Shown in pieces: positions 49,094-59,306 of a stretch of 64,000 bases of DNA. The first letter of the stretch is position 1; the number at the start of each line of letters is the position of its first letter. Source of the stretch: Astragalus membranaceus (lineage: Eukaryota; Streptophyta; Magnoliopsida; Fabales; Fabaceae); the NCBI GenBank assembly GCA_039519185.1, contig CM076848.1, forward strand, positions 27,323,917 through 27,387,916, given 5' to 3'. The notes beneath the pieces were generated by a model. It was given only the letters and a program-made list of their open reading frames with translations. It made no database searches and was not told the origin of the DNA. The translations under genes were made by a program, and so were the position numbers.

Positions 49094-49105
49094 GTGGCCC
49101 CCCAA
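49094..49105 (-). other. Polypurine tract
   Basis: On the minus strand TTGGGGGGCCAC abuts the 3' LTR, the expected site for plus-strand DNA priming. Confidence 0.8.
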
Positions 49106-49460
49106 GTCTGGTCGATTCGAGGAGCGAGCTTGACTTGATGGGCGACGTAGCCTTGTATTTTTGTCTTTGTTTTGAGTAGAAATTTCTTCAGTCTTGAGTT
49201 TATGTCGAGCCTGGGATTTTTGGCCGATGTTAAATGGTCGTCGATCTTCCGAACGATGTAGATAGTTTTTGAATTCAGTGTTGCTTTGGAATCAGTGCCA
49301 TCTTGGAATCAGTGCCATCTTTATTGTTTCTGACAAAGCGTGATTTCACAGTGGCGGCGCGTGATGGTGACGTTTATTCTTCATCGTGCGAATTTTAATG
49401 GGCTAGGGTTTGGATGTGACGCTTCGACTTCCCGGCCCAGGCCCATAAAATTCGCTTTGC

Positions 49461-49467
49461 TATAAAT
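49461..49467 (+). promoter_or_regulatory. TATA box of the antisense ORF
   Basis: TATAAAT on the plus strand, about 420 bp upstream of the antisense ORF's ATG and 370 bp inside the element from its 3' LTR. A related LTR-element remnant has TATAAAAG in the corresponding place (17459). Confidence 0.55.
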
Positions 49468-49885
49468 AAAGGGTCTCACCTTCCCATTTATTGCTTGCTG
49501 ATCATTTGTCTTCGTTTTATCGATCTTCGAGAGCTCCCGAGCTTCTTTAAAGTAAACGAGTTTGAAAAGGTTTCGAAGTACTTTTAAGGTCGGTTTCTGT
49601 GGATCGACAACCGTATTTCTCCAGATATAATCAACTTGCGGCTTAGTTCCGAGGTTAGTCTATTTTTGATTTTTCTTTACTTTTCTTTTCGTTTGTGCCT
49701 GGACTTCCCCCAGTCCCCTTTGATCTCAGAATGGGGGTCGTCAGGTCGGGTTCCGACTTGCTCGCGAACCCATTTTCGATCGTTATTCCTGACATTTCGT
49801 CCCCCATTCCTGTAGATTCGCTCTGGCGAGGACAAAACAAACTCGGAGAGACGTTACTCAGTACCGGAAAGAGTTTACGAGTGCG

Positions 49886-52182
49886 ATGGCATCTGGTGGT
49901 GAAATCCCTGAGGTCCGTGCCGAGCCTTCCGAAGCCGCCGCCCCGGATGTGCAAGAGCACTCTGCTTCCGCCCCTGTGAGTGATAAGGCGGAAGATAATT
50001 TTGAGAGCGAAAGTTCTTCTCCTGCGACCGATGCTAATGAACCGAATGACGATACTCCCGAAGATGTGGAGGAGGATTGCTTGGTGGATGTGATGGCTGT
50101 TACTTCCGAGTCTGATGAGGAAATCCCAGTGGAGGAATCAGAGGGTTCCGAGGTCGATCTTGGGTCGAGTTCCGACTCTGCTGAAGAGTCCGATAGAGAG
50201 GGTGTCGAAGAACAAGTTGAATCTCGCCCTAAGAGCCAACCGGAGTCCAGCCGAGCTTCTGCCGTTTCTCAGGATGAGTACTCTAGTACTGGTTGCGGGG
50301 ACCTTGACGTACCGGTGCGAGAGGTCTCCCAATATGATTGGGTTTCCAAAAATATTTTGGAGATCGAATCGTTGTACCAGCATGGGTTTAATTTGGAGAG
50401 GGTCGGGAGGAAAGCTTCGGGTCGCTCGAAGCGAATTTGGAGAGTTGAGGGAATGAAGAAGGGAGAGCATGTGGCTTTGTGGCCAGGAGAGCTTAAGTTT
50501 ACTTTGTATCATATGCTGATAAACGAGATGAATATCAGGCCTCCTTTCACTTGGTTCGAGCAGACGGTCTTGGCGACTTTGGATGTTGCGCCTTCTCAGT
50601 TGCATCCAAACGCGTGGGCTTTTGTTCGAGCTTTTGAGCTAATGTGTCTTCATCTGGAGAGGCCGGTCTCGCCGTCGCTCTTTTTTCATTTGTTTGAGAT
50701 CAATCGGAATAGTAGTGAGAATAAGTCCGGCCGTGAACACGTCAGTCTTCGTTCGAGGCGAGGTGCCAAGATTTTTAAAGCCTATGCGGACTCGTTGAAG
50801 GGGAATTGGAAGGAGTTATTTTATTGGGTCGAACCGGTGACCGACGAAGCGATTGAGAGAGTGGGAAAGTTTTCAGAGGATGGTCGGACTTTGGTGTCCA
50901 CCAAGTTTCCCATTGGTTGGAGTCAGGCCCATTTTGAACGATCCACCAATTCCTTTTCGGTTGGTCAGAATCGTTTGAACGCTGCCGATCTTCTTACCAA
51001 GAGGATCCTGATGTTTATTTCTGAGAACATTCCGTTTTCAAAACATAAGTATCGGGGTATCCCTGCGGCTAAGATAGTTCAGGCCGGAAAGCGAAGACGA
51101 GTGCAAATTGTCTTAGGTAGCTTTGTTTTTCTTGCTATTGATATTTGCATATTTTCGACCGTAGTTTGTATGACCGATTTATGTTTCTTTTCCAGATACC
51201 ATGGCCCCAAAGAAGCTCGCCGTAATGAAGGCGCTGGCGATGAGAAGCGTCGAGATATCTGGAGATGTTGAGGGGGTTGGTGTACCGCTTCCGACTTCTC
51301 CCCAGGCCGAGACTGTTGTTGGGACGGTTACTGCTGCTTCTCCGATAAATATCGTTACCCAGGAGGACCTTGCCTATGAGGCTATGGTCGATCTTGTTTC
51401 CAGTTCTCCTCCCCCGACTGCTCCCGAAGTTGGTGCGGGTACCTCGGGAAAAAGGGTGCGCACCGAGGCAAGTGGCGAGCAGAGGCCAGAAAAAAGGAGT
51501 AAGACTTCGAGGAGACCGAAGCATAAGAGTAAGACCGTACCCTTGGAGGAGGGTTTTTTGGAGCAGAATTACGCCCAATGGCGGGAGGATCCTGTCGGGG
51601 CGTCTGTTAAATTGTTGGCGAATTTGGCCGATGTTCATAGGATCGAGAAAGAAAAATACGAGCAGCGGGCTAAGGGTAAATGACATCACTGCTTTTTATA
51701 TTCATAAAAACATCTCTTTCTTCATAAACTGATTTCCCTCATTTTTCGATTTTGCAGCTTCGTTGGAGCTTGAGAAGTCAAAAATAGTGAAGCTCGTGGA
51801 GGACGTGGCTTTAAAATCGAGAGAGCTTGCTCGATCAAAGCAAGAACTTCTGGTTCTGAAGGAAAGCCAAGAGGAGGTTGTACGTCGGGCGGAGTTTGCG
51901 GAGAATCGTGTCAAGGAGCTTGAAGAAAGGGAAAAAGTTTTGGAGGGGGAGCTTGCCGAGGCCAACGAGAAGATCAAAGGTTTGGAGTTTCGTGTAGCTG
52001 GTTTGGAAGAGGATTTGAAGAAAGCATCTGAGGCACGGGTCGGTACGAGCGGCGATGCGGAGGCTCGAATTGCAGAGCTTGAGGCAGCCCTTCAGCAAAG
52101 CAGAAGAAATGCTAAAGAGGCGACAAAACTTGCAAATGAGGCTAGGAGGGAGGCTCGGGAAGCTGCTAATTCTGCAATTTGA
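49886..52182 (+). CDS. Antisense ORF of the Tat element, Transposase_28-like, spliced
   Basis: Three exons join in phase: 49886-51116, 51196-51675 and 51758-52182, giving 711 residues on the strand opposite gag-pol. Residues 1-150 are acidic and Ser/Glu-rich. About 200-275 resembles the Pfam 'putative gypsy type transposon' (Transposase_28) domain, with PPFTWFEQTVLATLDVAPSQ and a following HPNAW. A basic Lys-rich stretch lies near residues 495-520, and residues 571-705 form a long heptad-like coiled coil rich in Glu, Lys, Ala. Extra antisense ORFs are known in Tat-lineage elements; their role is unresolved. A one-base change near 52180 appears to cut off about 58 further residues, which continue in another frame to 52357. 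Confidence 0.75.
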
Positions 52183-53030
52183 GCTGTACAAGGAGGGTTT
52201 TGAGTCCGCCCAGGAGCAAATTACTTTGGTCCATCCTTCTATAATTTTGGATCGGTCGATTATTGACGCCGACCATGAGGTAGAAGGGGGTCAGATCTTT
52301 AAGATCGATGCTCAGACGCAGACGAAGAGTGTGATATTCCCGACCTCCACTGCCTGATGTTGTAACAGCGTTTCTTTTGCAGAAGTTCCTGGTGTATGCT
52401 TTTACTTATGCATTTTTTGTATAGATCCGGAACTTCTGTTTGGTCTTAGCTGGAGATATTTGTAACCTCTTTTTGGAATATGCTTATAAGGCCTTTACGA
52501 GCTTTAATGAATGCTTTTCGAATTTCGCATGCCATGTATGTCGTTTTTGCGAGTTTTTAACGAGTGCTTTTTAAATTCTGCACGTCGTGTGTGACGTAAA
52601 AACGTCGGTAATCGAGGAACTCGATTTACCGGTTTTGAACCTATAAGACAGTTTACTAGGACTCGGCCCAGATTTAACTCGCCCCATAGGGGTATCGGCA
52701 GCTGTGGCCGATGGTCGTTCGTAGGACGTTTCGATCCTTGAAGACCCGGTCTCTTTGAGATAGTTTGCCAAGACTCGGCTCGGATTTAACTGTTTTCTCA
52801 AAGAGTTTTTGACCTTTGGGTGGTCGCTTTTGGGAGATCTTTTAAGATCGGTCCCAGTTGATTCCTGTTGGGGGGAATTAAGTCCCTTCATTCTGTTTGA
52901 TGAAAATCAAGAATGTGTGGCGACTTGAAAAAACTTTTGAGAAGTATTGAAAGCGTTTGAAAGAAATGTCAAGCTTCTTTGTTAATAGCTTATTTCGAGT
53001 TTACACAAGATCGGTGTGAGTGACTTCTTT
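52183..53030. other. Spacer between antisense ORF and gag-pol
   Basis: It includes the 3' flank of the antisense ORF (the shifted continuation runs to 52357) and the end of the gag-pol transcript region. Repeated GACTCGG/GATTTAACT motifs occur near 52660 and 52770. No other ORF. Confidence 0.5.
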
Positions 53031-56000
53031 CTAAGGAAAATAACTTTTCAGTTTTGTTGCGTTCCAAGTTCTCTCAATCTTTCTTCCTTGGAGGGTCTCC
53101 AATTTAAAGGCTCCCGTGCCGGTTTTAGATAAAATTCGGTAGGGGCCTTCCCAGTTTGGGGCGAGCTTTCCTTGGGAGGCGTTTTTCTGACCGACGTCAG
53201 CCCTTCTGAGTACCAGATCGCCAGGATTGAAATCTCTGTGAACGACCTTGGTGTTGTATCTGGTTGCCACCTTTTGTTTGATGATCGCTTCTCGGAGCGA
53301 GGCTCGACCTCGGATTTCATCGATGAGGTCGAGTTCTTCTCTTAGGGCTTGATCGTTATTGCTTTGTGTTTTGGGATTTGCCGTTCTCCAACTAAGTTCG
53401 CCGATTTCGACGGGGATGACCGCCTCGCTGCCGTAGGAGAGCCTAAAAGGTGTTTCCCCAGTGGAGCTTTGGGGGGTCGTCCGGTATCCCCAGAGGACGT
53501 AAGGCAATTCTTCTACCCAATTTCCTTTAGCATCGTCCAAACGTCGTTTCAGCCCGTTTAGTATTACTTTGTTTGCAGCCTCTGCTTGACCGTTGGTTTG
53601 AGGGTGCTCTACTGAAGTGAAATGGTGTTTAATTTTAAGCTCGAACATTAGTTTGCGGAATCCTGTGTCTGTGAATTGCGTCCCGTTGTCTGTTACTACT
53701 ACCTCGGGGATCCCGAACCTGCTCATAATGCTTTTTTTGAAGAACTTTATGCAGTTTTTTGCAGTGATGGTTGCCAGGGGTTCCGCTTCTATCCATTTAC
53801 TGAAATAGTCTACGGCGACGATCAAGAATTTGACTTGTCCTGGTGCTTTTGCGAAAGGTCCGAGCAAGTCCATTCCCCACCATGCGAAGGGCCATGTGGA
53901 GGATAAACTCGTGAGGTCTGTGGGGGGAGCTATGTGCACATTGGCGTGTATTTGACATTTCTTGCACTTCTTCACGTGATCACTAGCATCACCGATCATG
54001 CTCGGCCAGTAGTAGCCGGCTTGAAGGGTTTTTCGTGCTAAAGATCGAGCTCCCATGTGCTGGCCGCAGATCCCCTCATGAATTTCTGTCAACACATAGG
54101 TCGCTTCCTCTCCCTCGATGCATTTAATTAACGGGGAAGAGAGGCTTCGTTTATAGAGCGTCCCGTTGATGGCTGAAAAAGCCGAGGCTCTTCTCCTGAT
54201 ATATTTGGCGTCGTTTCTGTCTGAGGGTTCCGTTCCTGAGACGATGTACTCTAGAATTGGGGTTATCCAGCTGTCTGCCTCTTCAAGTACGTAGATGGTC
54301 GGGTTAAACAGCGGCTCGATAGATACACTGGGATTGTGTAGTGTTTCTTGGATGGTCGTCCTTTGGTTACCCGGGGTTTTTGTGCTTGCGAGTTTGGCGA
54401 GGATATCAGCTCGTTGGTTTTCCGTTCTTGGGACATGAATTACCTCGCTTGCTTCAAATTTAGCTATTAGCGACCGTACCTGAAGTAGGTATTTTTGTAG
54501 GATCGGTTCTTTGGTCTCGTATTTGCTTTCGATCTGGGAGACCACCAAGAGAGAGTCGGTATGGAGTTTAATTTTTGGGACTTGGAGGTCAATTGCCAGG
54601 CGAAGTCCGGCAATGCAAGCTTCGTACTCTGCTTGGTTGTTCGAGGTGGGAAAACCGAATGCAAGGGAGACTTCGATGATGACCCCAGTCGGGCTTTCTA
54701 GCATAATCCCAGCACCACTCCCTTTTGGATTTGAGGAACCATCGACGTAGAGGATCCATATGTCAGAGCCGGTGTTAGCGGGTGTCATCTCGGCGATGAA
54801 GTCGACTAAAACTTGTGCTTTAAGTGTGGTTCGAGCTTCATATTTGATACCGAACTCTGAGAGTTCTACGGCCCATTTGATCATCCTTCCAGCCAGATCG
54901 GGTCTGTGGAGTATCTGTCTGATTGGGTAGTTAGTGCGGACGACTACCTGGTGGGCGACGAAATAAGCTCGAAAACGTCGAGCTGCAACAATGAGGGCCA
55001 AGGCGATTTTCTCGATTTTCTGATAACGACTTTCAGCCCCGTGCAGAGCCTTGCTTGCGAAGTAGATGGGACTTTGCCCGGTTTCGAGTTCGCGTACTAG
55101 AACGGCAGCTAATGCCTCTTCCGAGACTGCTAGATATAGGTATAATGTTTCTCCTTCATTTGGGCGAGTTAAAATTGGAGGCTCGGAGAGAGATTTTTTA
55201 AGTTGCTTCAAAGCTTCGTCTTGCTCGGGTGTCCATTTGAAATCTTTTTCTTCTTTTTTGAGGATTTTGAAAAGTGGAAGAGATTTGAATGCTGCATTCG
55301 ATATGAAACGAGATAGAGCAGCTATCATTCCATTGAGTTTTTGTACTTCTCTTTTGGACGTCGGAGTTCGCATTTCTGTGACGGATCGACATTTGTCTGG
55401 GTTTGCCTCGATACCTCGTTCTGTTAAGAAGAAACCTAAGAATTTCCCAGCTCGAACCCCGAAAGTGCATTTCTCTGGGTTTAATCTCATTCTGTTTTTT
55501 CGTACCTCAGAGAAAATTGCTTTCAGATCGCTCACATGGTCGGCATCATTTTTGCTTTTGGCGATCATATCGTCGAGGTAAACCTCTACGCTTTTACCGA
55601 TCTGGTTTTGGAAAACTTTGTTCATCATTCTTTGATAAGTTGCTCCAGCGTTTTTTAAACCAAAGGGCATAACACGGTACGCGAAGTTTCCTCGGTCAGT
55701 GATGAAGGCGGTTTTTGCTTGATCTGGTGGAAACATGGCGATTTGGTTGTACCCGGAGTATGCGTCCATGAAAGATAACAACTGGAAACCGGAAGCGCTG
55801 TCGACCAAACGATCGATACTGGGGACCGGAAAGGCGTCTTTTGGGCAAGCTTTATTAAGATCGGTGTAGTCGACACACATACGCCATTTTCCGTTAGACT
55901 TCTTCACCAGGACAGGGTTTGATAACCAAGTTGTGTATTTAACCTCAGAGATAAAGTTGGCTCGGATGAGGTCATCTACTGCTAAGGTGGCAGCAATGGC

Positions 56001-58802
56001 TTTTTCTCTGCTTTGGGCCCGCTTTCTTTGGGCGATCCATTTTGCTTCTGGGTCAATTGCGAGGCGATGGCAGGCAATCTCTGGCGGGATCCCAGGCATG
56101 TCTTCGGCCGACCAAGCAAAGATGTCTTTGAAATCTTTAAGACATTGGGTTAATTCGGTCTTGATCTTTTCTGGAAGGTCGATCCCTATTTTGATTTTTT
56201 GGGAGGGGTCTGAACCGAGTTGTGTTTCGACGAACTTTCCATCAGGCTCTGGTCTTCTGATTTTGCGTTTGAGCTCTTTTGTTAGCTCGTCGATATCTAT
56301 CTGTTTTTCGACATCCGGACCGCAGTTGGTTCCTACGTTAGTGGCGGTGTTAACTTCAGTCGATCTCCCTTTTGGCATTTTGGGAGTCGCCAGTTCTTCC
56401 GAAGGGGGAACCCCTTCATGCTCCGAAGCTTTTCTTTCGTTCTTAGTCCATAGGAAAAAACACCTGGAGGCCGACTCTAAGTCAGAGTTTAAAGTGATAA
56501 CTCTGTCGCAAAGAGAGTGGAACTTCATCTTTAAGTGAGTGGTGGATGTAACCGCCCCGAGCTTGCCGAGGGTCGGTCTTCCTATAATGCCGTTGTATAT
56601 GGATTCACAAGGCAAGACGAGGAATTTGGTTCTGATGGTTCGGACCATTGGTTCGGTTCCGTAGGTAACCATTAGCTCCAGATGTCCAAGGGGTTTCGTT
56701 CGAGATCCGTTAAAACCGGACAAAGCCGTCCCTCTATAAGGGGTGAGTTCCTCTTTATCGATCCCCATTTTGCTCAGAAGATCGATAAAGATGATGTCTG
56801 ATGAGCTCCCCTGATCGACCAGGATTCTACGTACCTCTTTGTTGGCTATGATTGCCGATATTAAGAGAGGTACGTGTTTGTTAGCTTTTCCGTCAATAAG
56901 GTCGTTGTCACTAAAAGATAATGGAGGTCGGTTAGTCTTGACCGGGGTCGCTGACGTTGAAGCCACGCACAACAATTCCTTCCATTTTCTCTTCATGGAT
57001 TTTCCCGATCCTTCATGATCGAATCCCCCAGTTATCATCATGATAACCGAGCGTTTTTTATCCAGCTCTTCGCGGTCTGCGTCGATCACTTCTTTTCCTT
57101 TTGCCCTGAGGTTTTCATTTCTTTCTCTTCCGAGGTTGTCAGATCGTTCTCCCTCCCTTTTGACATAAGAAGATAGTTTTCCCCGTTTTATTAAATCTTC
57201 TATGTCATCTTTTAGGGCGTTGCAATGGTTTGTGTCATGGCCATTGCTTCTGTGGTATCGGCAGTATTTGTTGGCCTTCTGCCCAGGTCGGCTAGGCAAG
57301 GACCTGGGAGGCTTGACGTCCCTGAATTCGACGTTCCAACATTCCCCTAGTAACTGGGCGTTGGAGACGTTGAGTTCGGTGTATATCTGGTGACGATTTT
57401 TCTTACCGATGTTCCACGAGTTTTTACGAGGGTCGATCTCGACGTGGCGTTTTGATGGTTCTGCATGTGACGACGTTTTATCGACCTTGGAATTTTCTTC
57501 TTCGTTAATAAAGCACTGGGATAGTTCGAGGAATTCCTGAAGGGTGTTGGGTTCCCATGTGTTGATGTGCTTTCGGAACGAGCTTCCAGGTAGCAGACCT
57601 TGGGCCATGAAGAAAATTCGAAAAGCGTCGTCTAACTGCCGAACCTGAAGAGCTTCAACATTGAATCGCTCTATATATTCCCTCAGGGGTTCATTTACTT
57701 TCTGGACAATAGACGATAGAACATTTTTGTTTTTGGGTTTGCTCTTGGAATGGGCAAAGTGCACCGAGAAGTGTTTTGCCAACTGGTCCCATGAGGAGAT
57801 GGTATTCGACCTTAACGTCCGAAACCATTCGGAAGCCATTTTGTCTAGGGTTAAAGGGAATATTCGGCATTTCATTTCCATGGGTACATTTCGATACTGC
57901 ATGGTCGTGTCAAATTGGTCTAGATGCCTGTCGGGGTCGCCCGTTCCGTCGTAAGTTTTCAAACCTCCAGGGGGTTTCTCGAGATACCGGGGAACCCGGA
58001 AGTTGTCAATCGATCTTGTGAAAGGACCTTTTCGCCCCGGTTGATTAGCCCGTGACAGTGGTTGGCGTCGGTGATGGGGTTCAGGATGTCCGTATCGTCG
58101 TGTTTGATTGTTTTGAACGCTGTCATGGCTTCTCGATCGTCTCCTTGACGAGATCGAGCCTTCAATTTGGCGAGCCGGAGGAGAACGGGAACCATTCCTT
58201 CGGTGGCGGCGTGGAGGAGAATGAGGATCATCAAGATCGTCATATTGTCGAGCTGATGGAGAACGGGAATCACTCCCTTGGTGGCGGCGTGGCAGAGAAT
58301 GAGGATCATCAAGATCGTCGTATTGGCGAGCCGGAGGAGAACGGGAACCATTCCCTCGGTGGCGGCGCGGCGGGGAGCGACGAGTGAGCTTTCTCCGAGG
58401 GGGTGATCGATGAAAAAGTCTCCTTCGAGTTGGGCGTCGTTCTTCCAGTGAGCTCTGCCCGGATGATTGTTGATCCAGGACGTTTCGATTTTGCAGTCTC
58501 GCTACTTCGGTTTCGAGGTTGGCGAAACGATTGTTTCTTTCTTCACTTACTGCTTCTTGCCGAGCCAATAGCTGAACGAGCTGTTGAACCGCGTCTGTCA
58601 AGGTCGGGAGTAATTGGGGGGGAGGTGGTAAGCTCGTCTCATCTGCGCCCGATTGTGCTCGGGAAGGTCCCGTGTTGGGAAGTCGGCTTGGTGTTTGTGA
58701 CGAATTTGTGAGTCCCTGGACGTAGCCTTCAGGAGTTTGCTGAGGGCCGAGGTCAGGTTCGGCCATGAGACGAGTCGGTATCGAGCGGCGTGTTGGTGCC
58801 AT
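53031..58802 (-). CDS. Tat-lineage gag-pol polyprotein (gag, PR, RT, RH, aRH, INT)
   Basis: One uninterrupted frame of 1923 codons. Domains by residue: Arg/Ser-rich N-terminal repeats 125-225; retrotransposon gag 280-440; degenerate zinc knuckle 514-527; aspartic protease near 663 (VDQGSSSD); reverse transcriptase 955-1130 with YLDD at 1075-1078; a first RNase H 1215-1335 with its first catalytic Asp position not conserved; an archaeal-type RNase H 1350-1475 (YVDGSSNP, HTDS, AD); integrase with HHCC finger 1575-1616 and D1645, D1705, E1741. It mediates element replication: particle assembly, reverse transcription, integration. All key RT and integrase residues are present, so the copy looks coding-intact. 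Confidence 0.96.
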   Translation of the reverse strand: MAPTRRSIPTRLMAEPDLGPQQTPEGYVQGLTNSSQTPSRLPNTGPSRAQSGADETSLPPPPQLLPTLTDAVQQLVQLLARQEAVSEERNNRFANLETEVARLQNRNVLDQQSSGQSSLEERRPTRRRLFHRSPPRRKLTRRSPPRRHRGNGSRSPPARQYDDLDDPHSLPRRHQGSDSRSPSARQYDDLDDPHSPPRRHRRNGSRSPPARQIEGSISSRRRSRSHDSVQNNQTRRYGHPEPHHRRQPLSRANQPGRKGPFTRSIDNFRVPRYLEKPPGGLKTYDGTGDPDRHLDQFDTTMQYRNVPMEMKCRIFPLTLDKMASEWFRTLRSNTISSWDQLAKHFSVHFAHSKSKPKNKNVLSSIVQKVNEPLREYIERFNVEALQVRQLDDAFRIFFMAQGLLPGSSFRKHINTWEPNTLQEFLELSQCFINEEENSKVDKTSSHAEPSKRHVEIDPRKNSWNIGKKNRHQIYTELNVSNAQLLGECWNVEFRDVKPPRSLPSRPGQKANKYCRYHRSNGHDTNHCNALKDDIEDLIKRGKLSSYVKREGERSDNLGRERNENLRAKGKEVIDADREELDKKRSVIMMITGGFDHEGSGKSMKRKWKELLCVASTSATPVKTNRPPLSFSDNDLIDGKANKHVPLLISAIIANKEVRRILVDQGSSSDIIFIDLLSKMGIDKEELTPYRGTALSGFNGSRTKPLGHLELMVTYGTEPMVRTIRTKFLVLPCESIYNGIIGRPTLGKLGAVTSTTHLKMKFHSLCDRVITLNSDLESASRCFFLWTKNERKASEHEGVPPSEELATPKMPKGRSTEVNTATNVGTNCGPDVEKQIDIDELTKELKRKIRRPEPDGKFVETQLGSDPSQKIKIGIDLPEKIKTELTQCLKDFKDIFAWSAEDMPGIPPEIACHRLAIDPEAKWIAQRKRAQSREKAIAATLAVDDLIRANFISEVKYTTWLSNPVLVKKSNGKWRMCVDYTDLNKACPKDAFPVPSIDRLVDSASGFQLLSFMDAYSGYNQIAMFPPDQAKTAFITDRGNFAYRVMPFGLKNAGATYQRMMNKVFQNQIGKSVEVYLDDMIAKSKNDADHVSDLKAIFSEVRKNRMRLNPEKCTFGVRAGKFLGFFLTERGIEANPDKCRSVTEMRTPTSKREVQKLNGMIAALSRFISNAAFKSLPLFKILKKEEKDFKWTPEQDEALKQLKKSLSEPPILTRPNEGETLYLYLAVSEEALAAVLVRELETGQSPIYFASKALHGAESRYQKIEKIALALIVAARRFRAYFVAHQVVVRTNYPIRQILHRPDLAGRMIKWAVELSEFGIKYEARTTLKAQVLVDFIAEMTPANTGSDIWILYVDGSSNPKGSGAGIMLESPTGVIIEVSLAFGFPTSNNQAEYEACIAGLRLAIDLQVPKIKLHTDSLLVVSQIESKYETKEPILQKYLLQVRSLIAKFEASEVIHVPRTENQRADILAKLASTKTPGNQRTTIQETLHNPSVSIEPLFNPTIYVLEEADSWITPILEYIVSGTEPSDRNDAKYIRRRASAFSAINGTLYKRSLSSPLIKCIEGEEATYVLTEIHEGICGQHMGARSLARKTLQAGYYWPSMIGDASDHVKKCKKCQIHANVHIAPPTDLTSLSSTWPFAWWGMDLLGPFAKAPGQVKFLIVAVDYFSKWIEAEPLATITAKNCIKFFKKSIMSRFGIPEVVVTDNGTQFTDTGFRKLMFELKIKHHFTSVEHPQTNGQAEAANKVILNGLKRRLDDAKGNWVEELPYVLWGYRTTPQSSTGETPFRLSYGSEAVIPVEIGELSWRTANPKTQSNNDQALREELDLIDEIRGRASLREAIIKQKVATRYNTKVVHRDFNPGDLVLRRADVGQKNASQGKLAPNWEGPYRILSKTGTGAFKLETLQGRKIERTWNATKLKSYFP
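58155..58385 (-). repeat. In-frame tandem repeats in the gag N-terminal region
   Basis: Three imperfect ~78-bp units encode PPRRHRGNGSRSPPARQYDD-like segments (residues ~144-215). They are in frame, so copy number can vary without breaking the ORF. Confidence 0.8.
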
Positions 58803-58847
58803 TCAATAAGTTCAAGGAGATGGTGAGAAAACTCGGGTACTGTTCCC

Positions 58848-58864
58848 TCCCACTGTGGTCGCCA
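58848..58864 (-). other. Primer-binding site
   Basis: On the minus strand, TGGCGACCACAGTGGG follows the 5' LTR after one base. It is complementary to a tRNA 3' end finishing GTGGTCGCCA; I believe this is tRNA-Arg, from memory of related Tat elements. Confidence 0.7.
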
Positions 58865-58865
58865 A

Positions 58866-59299
58866 TGTTCGGTACCGTGCTACCGATCGTGAGGATCGAT
58901 ATTATGCAGTTGGTAGATATTTTGTCCTTGATTTTATCTTTGTCTTCAGGCTGAGAGGAAAGTCTTGTTCGACCCGGGATGTTCGACCTTGAGGGGCGAT
59001 GTTGAGGTGTTCGATCTTGAGATGTTCGAACTTGGAGGGCGAGGTTGTACCTGCAATGATACTCCGACGCTCAAGTCAGTATTTGAGAGAATGAGTGTTT
59101 GGTTAGAAAGTGCTTACCATTAATGAGCATTGAATGGGGTATTTATAGAGTTTTGAATGTGTTTGTGTTGTTTATTCTGAGCCAACCGATCTTGAGAAGA
59201 CATCTGAGCCGTTGATTTGGTTGGGCTGTTAATGGGCCAAATTGTTAATGGGCCCTAAATGAGGGGTGCAATTATTATATAAGACATATTACCATAACA
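58866..59299 (-). repeat. 5' LTR (right), 434 bp
   Basis: Same sequence as 48660-49093. It serves as the element's promoter LTR, with a TATA-like TATAAATA on the minus strand. Confidence 0.95.
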
Positions 59300-59306
59300 C
59301 TTTCAT
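59300..59306 (-). pseudogene. Displaced start codon of the S1-like gene
   Basis: The ATG (minus strand 59306-59304) and the next four bases are in frame with the frame at 48654-48191 when the retrotransposon and one target-duplication copy are ignored. The promoter of the gene therefore lies right of 59306, 10.6 kb from the rest of its coding sequence. Confidence 0.8.

Larger units (their letters stand above)
48660..59299 (-). mobile_element. Full-length Ty3/gypsy LTR retrotransposon, Tat lineage, 10,640 bp
   Basis: Two 434-bp LTRs (TG...CA) flank the element, with a perfect 5-bp target duplication CTTTC (48655-48659 and 59300-59304). The coding strand is minus: primer-binding site beside the right LTR, gag-pol, a long spacer with an opposite-strand ORF, then a polypurine tract beside the left LTR. 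A second, archaeal-type RNase H domain plus an antisense extra ORF place it in the Tat lineage. Base-by-base reading found no difference between the LTRs, so the insertion is very recent. Confidence 0.97.

Noticed and set aside
50138..50605. Minus-strand frames within the antisense ORF region
   Set aside because: They overlap the recognisable plus-strand Transposase_28-like frame and show no domain.
55066..56538. Plus-strand frames of 170-200 codons across pol
   Set aside because: They mirror reverse transcriptase coding on the other strand and have no independent signal.
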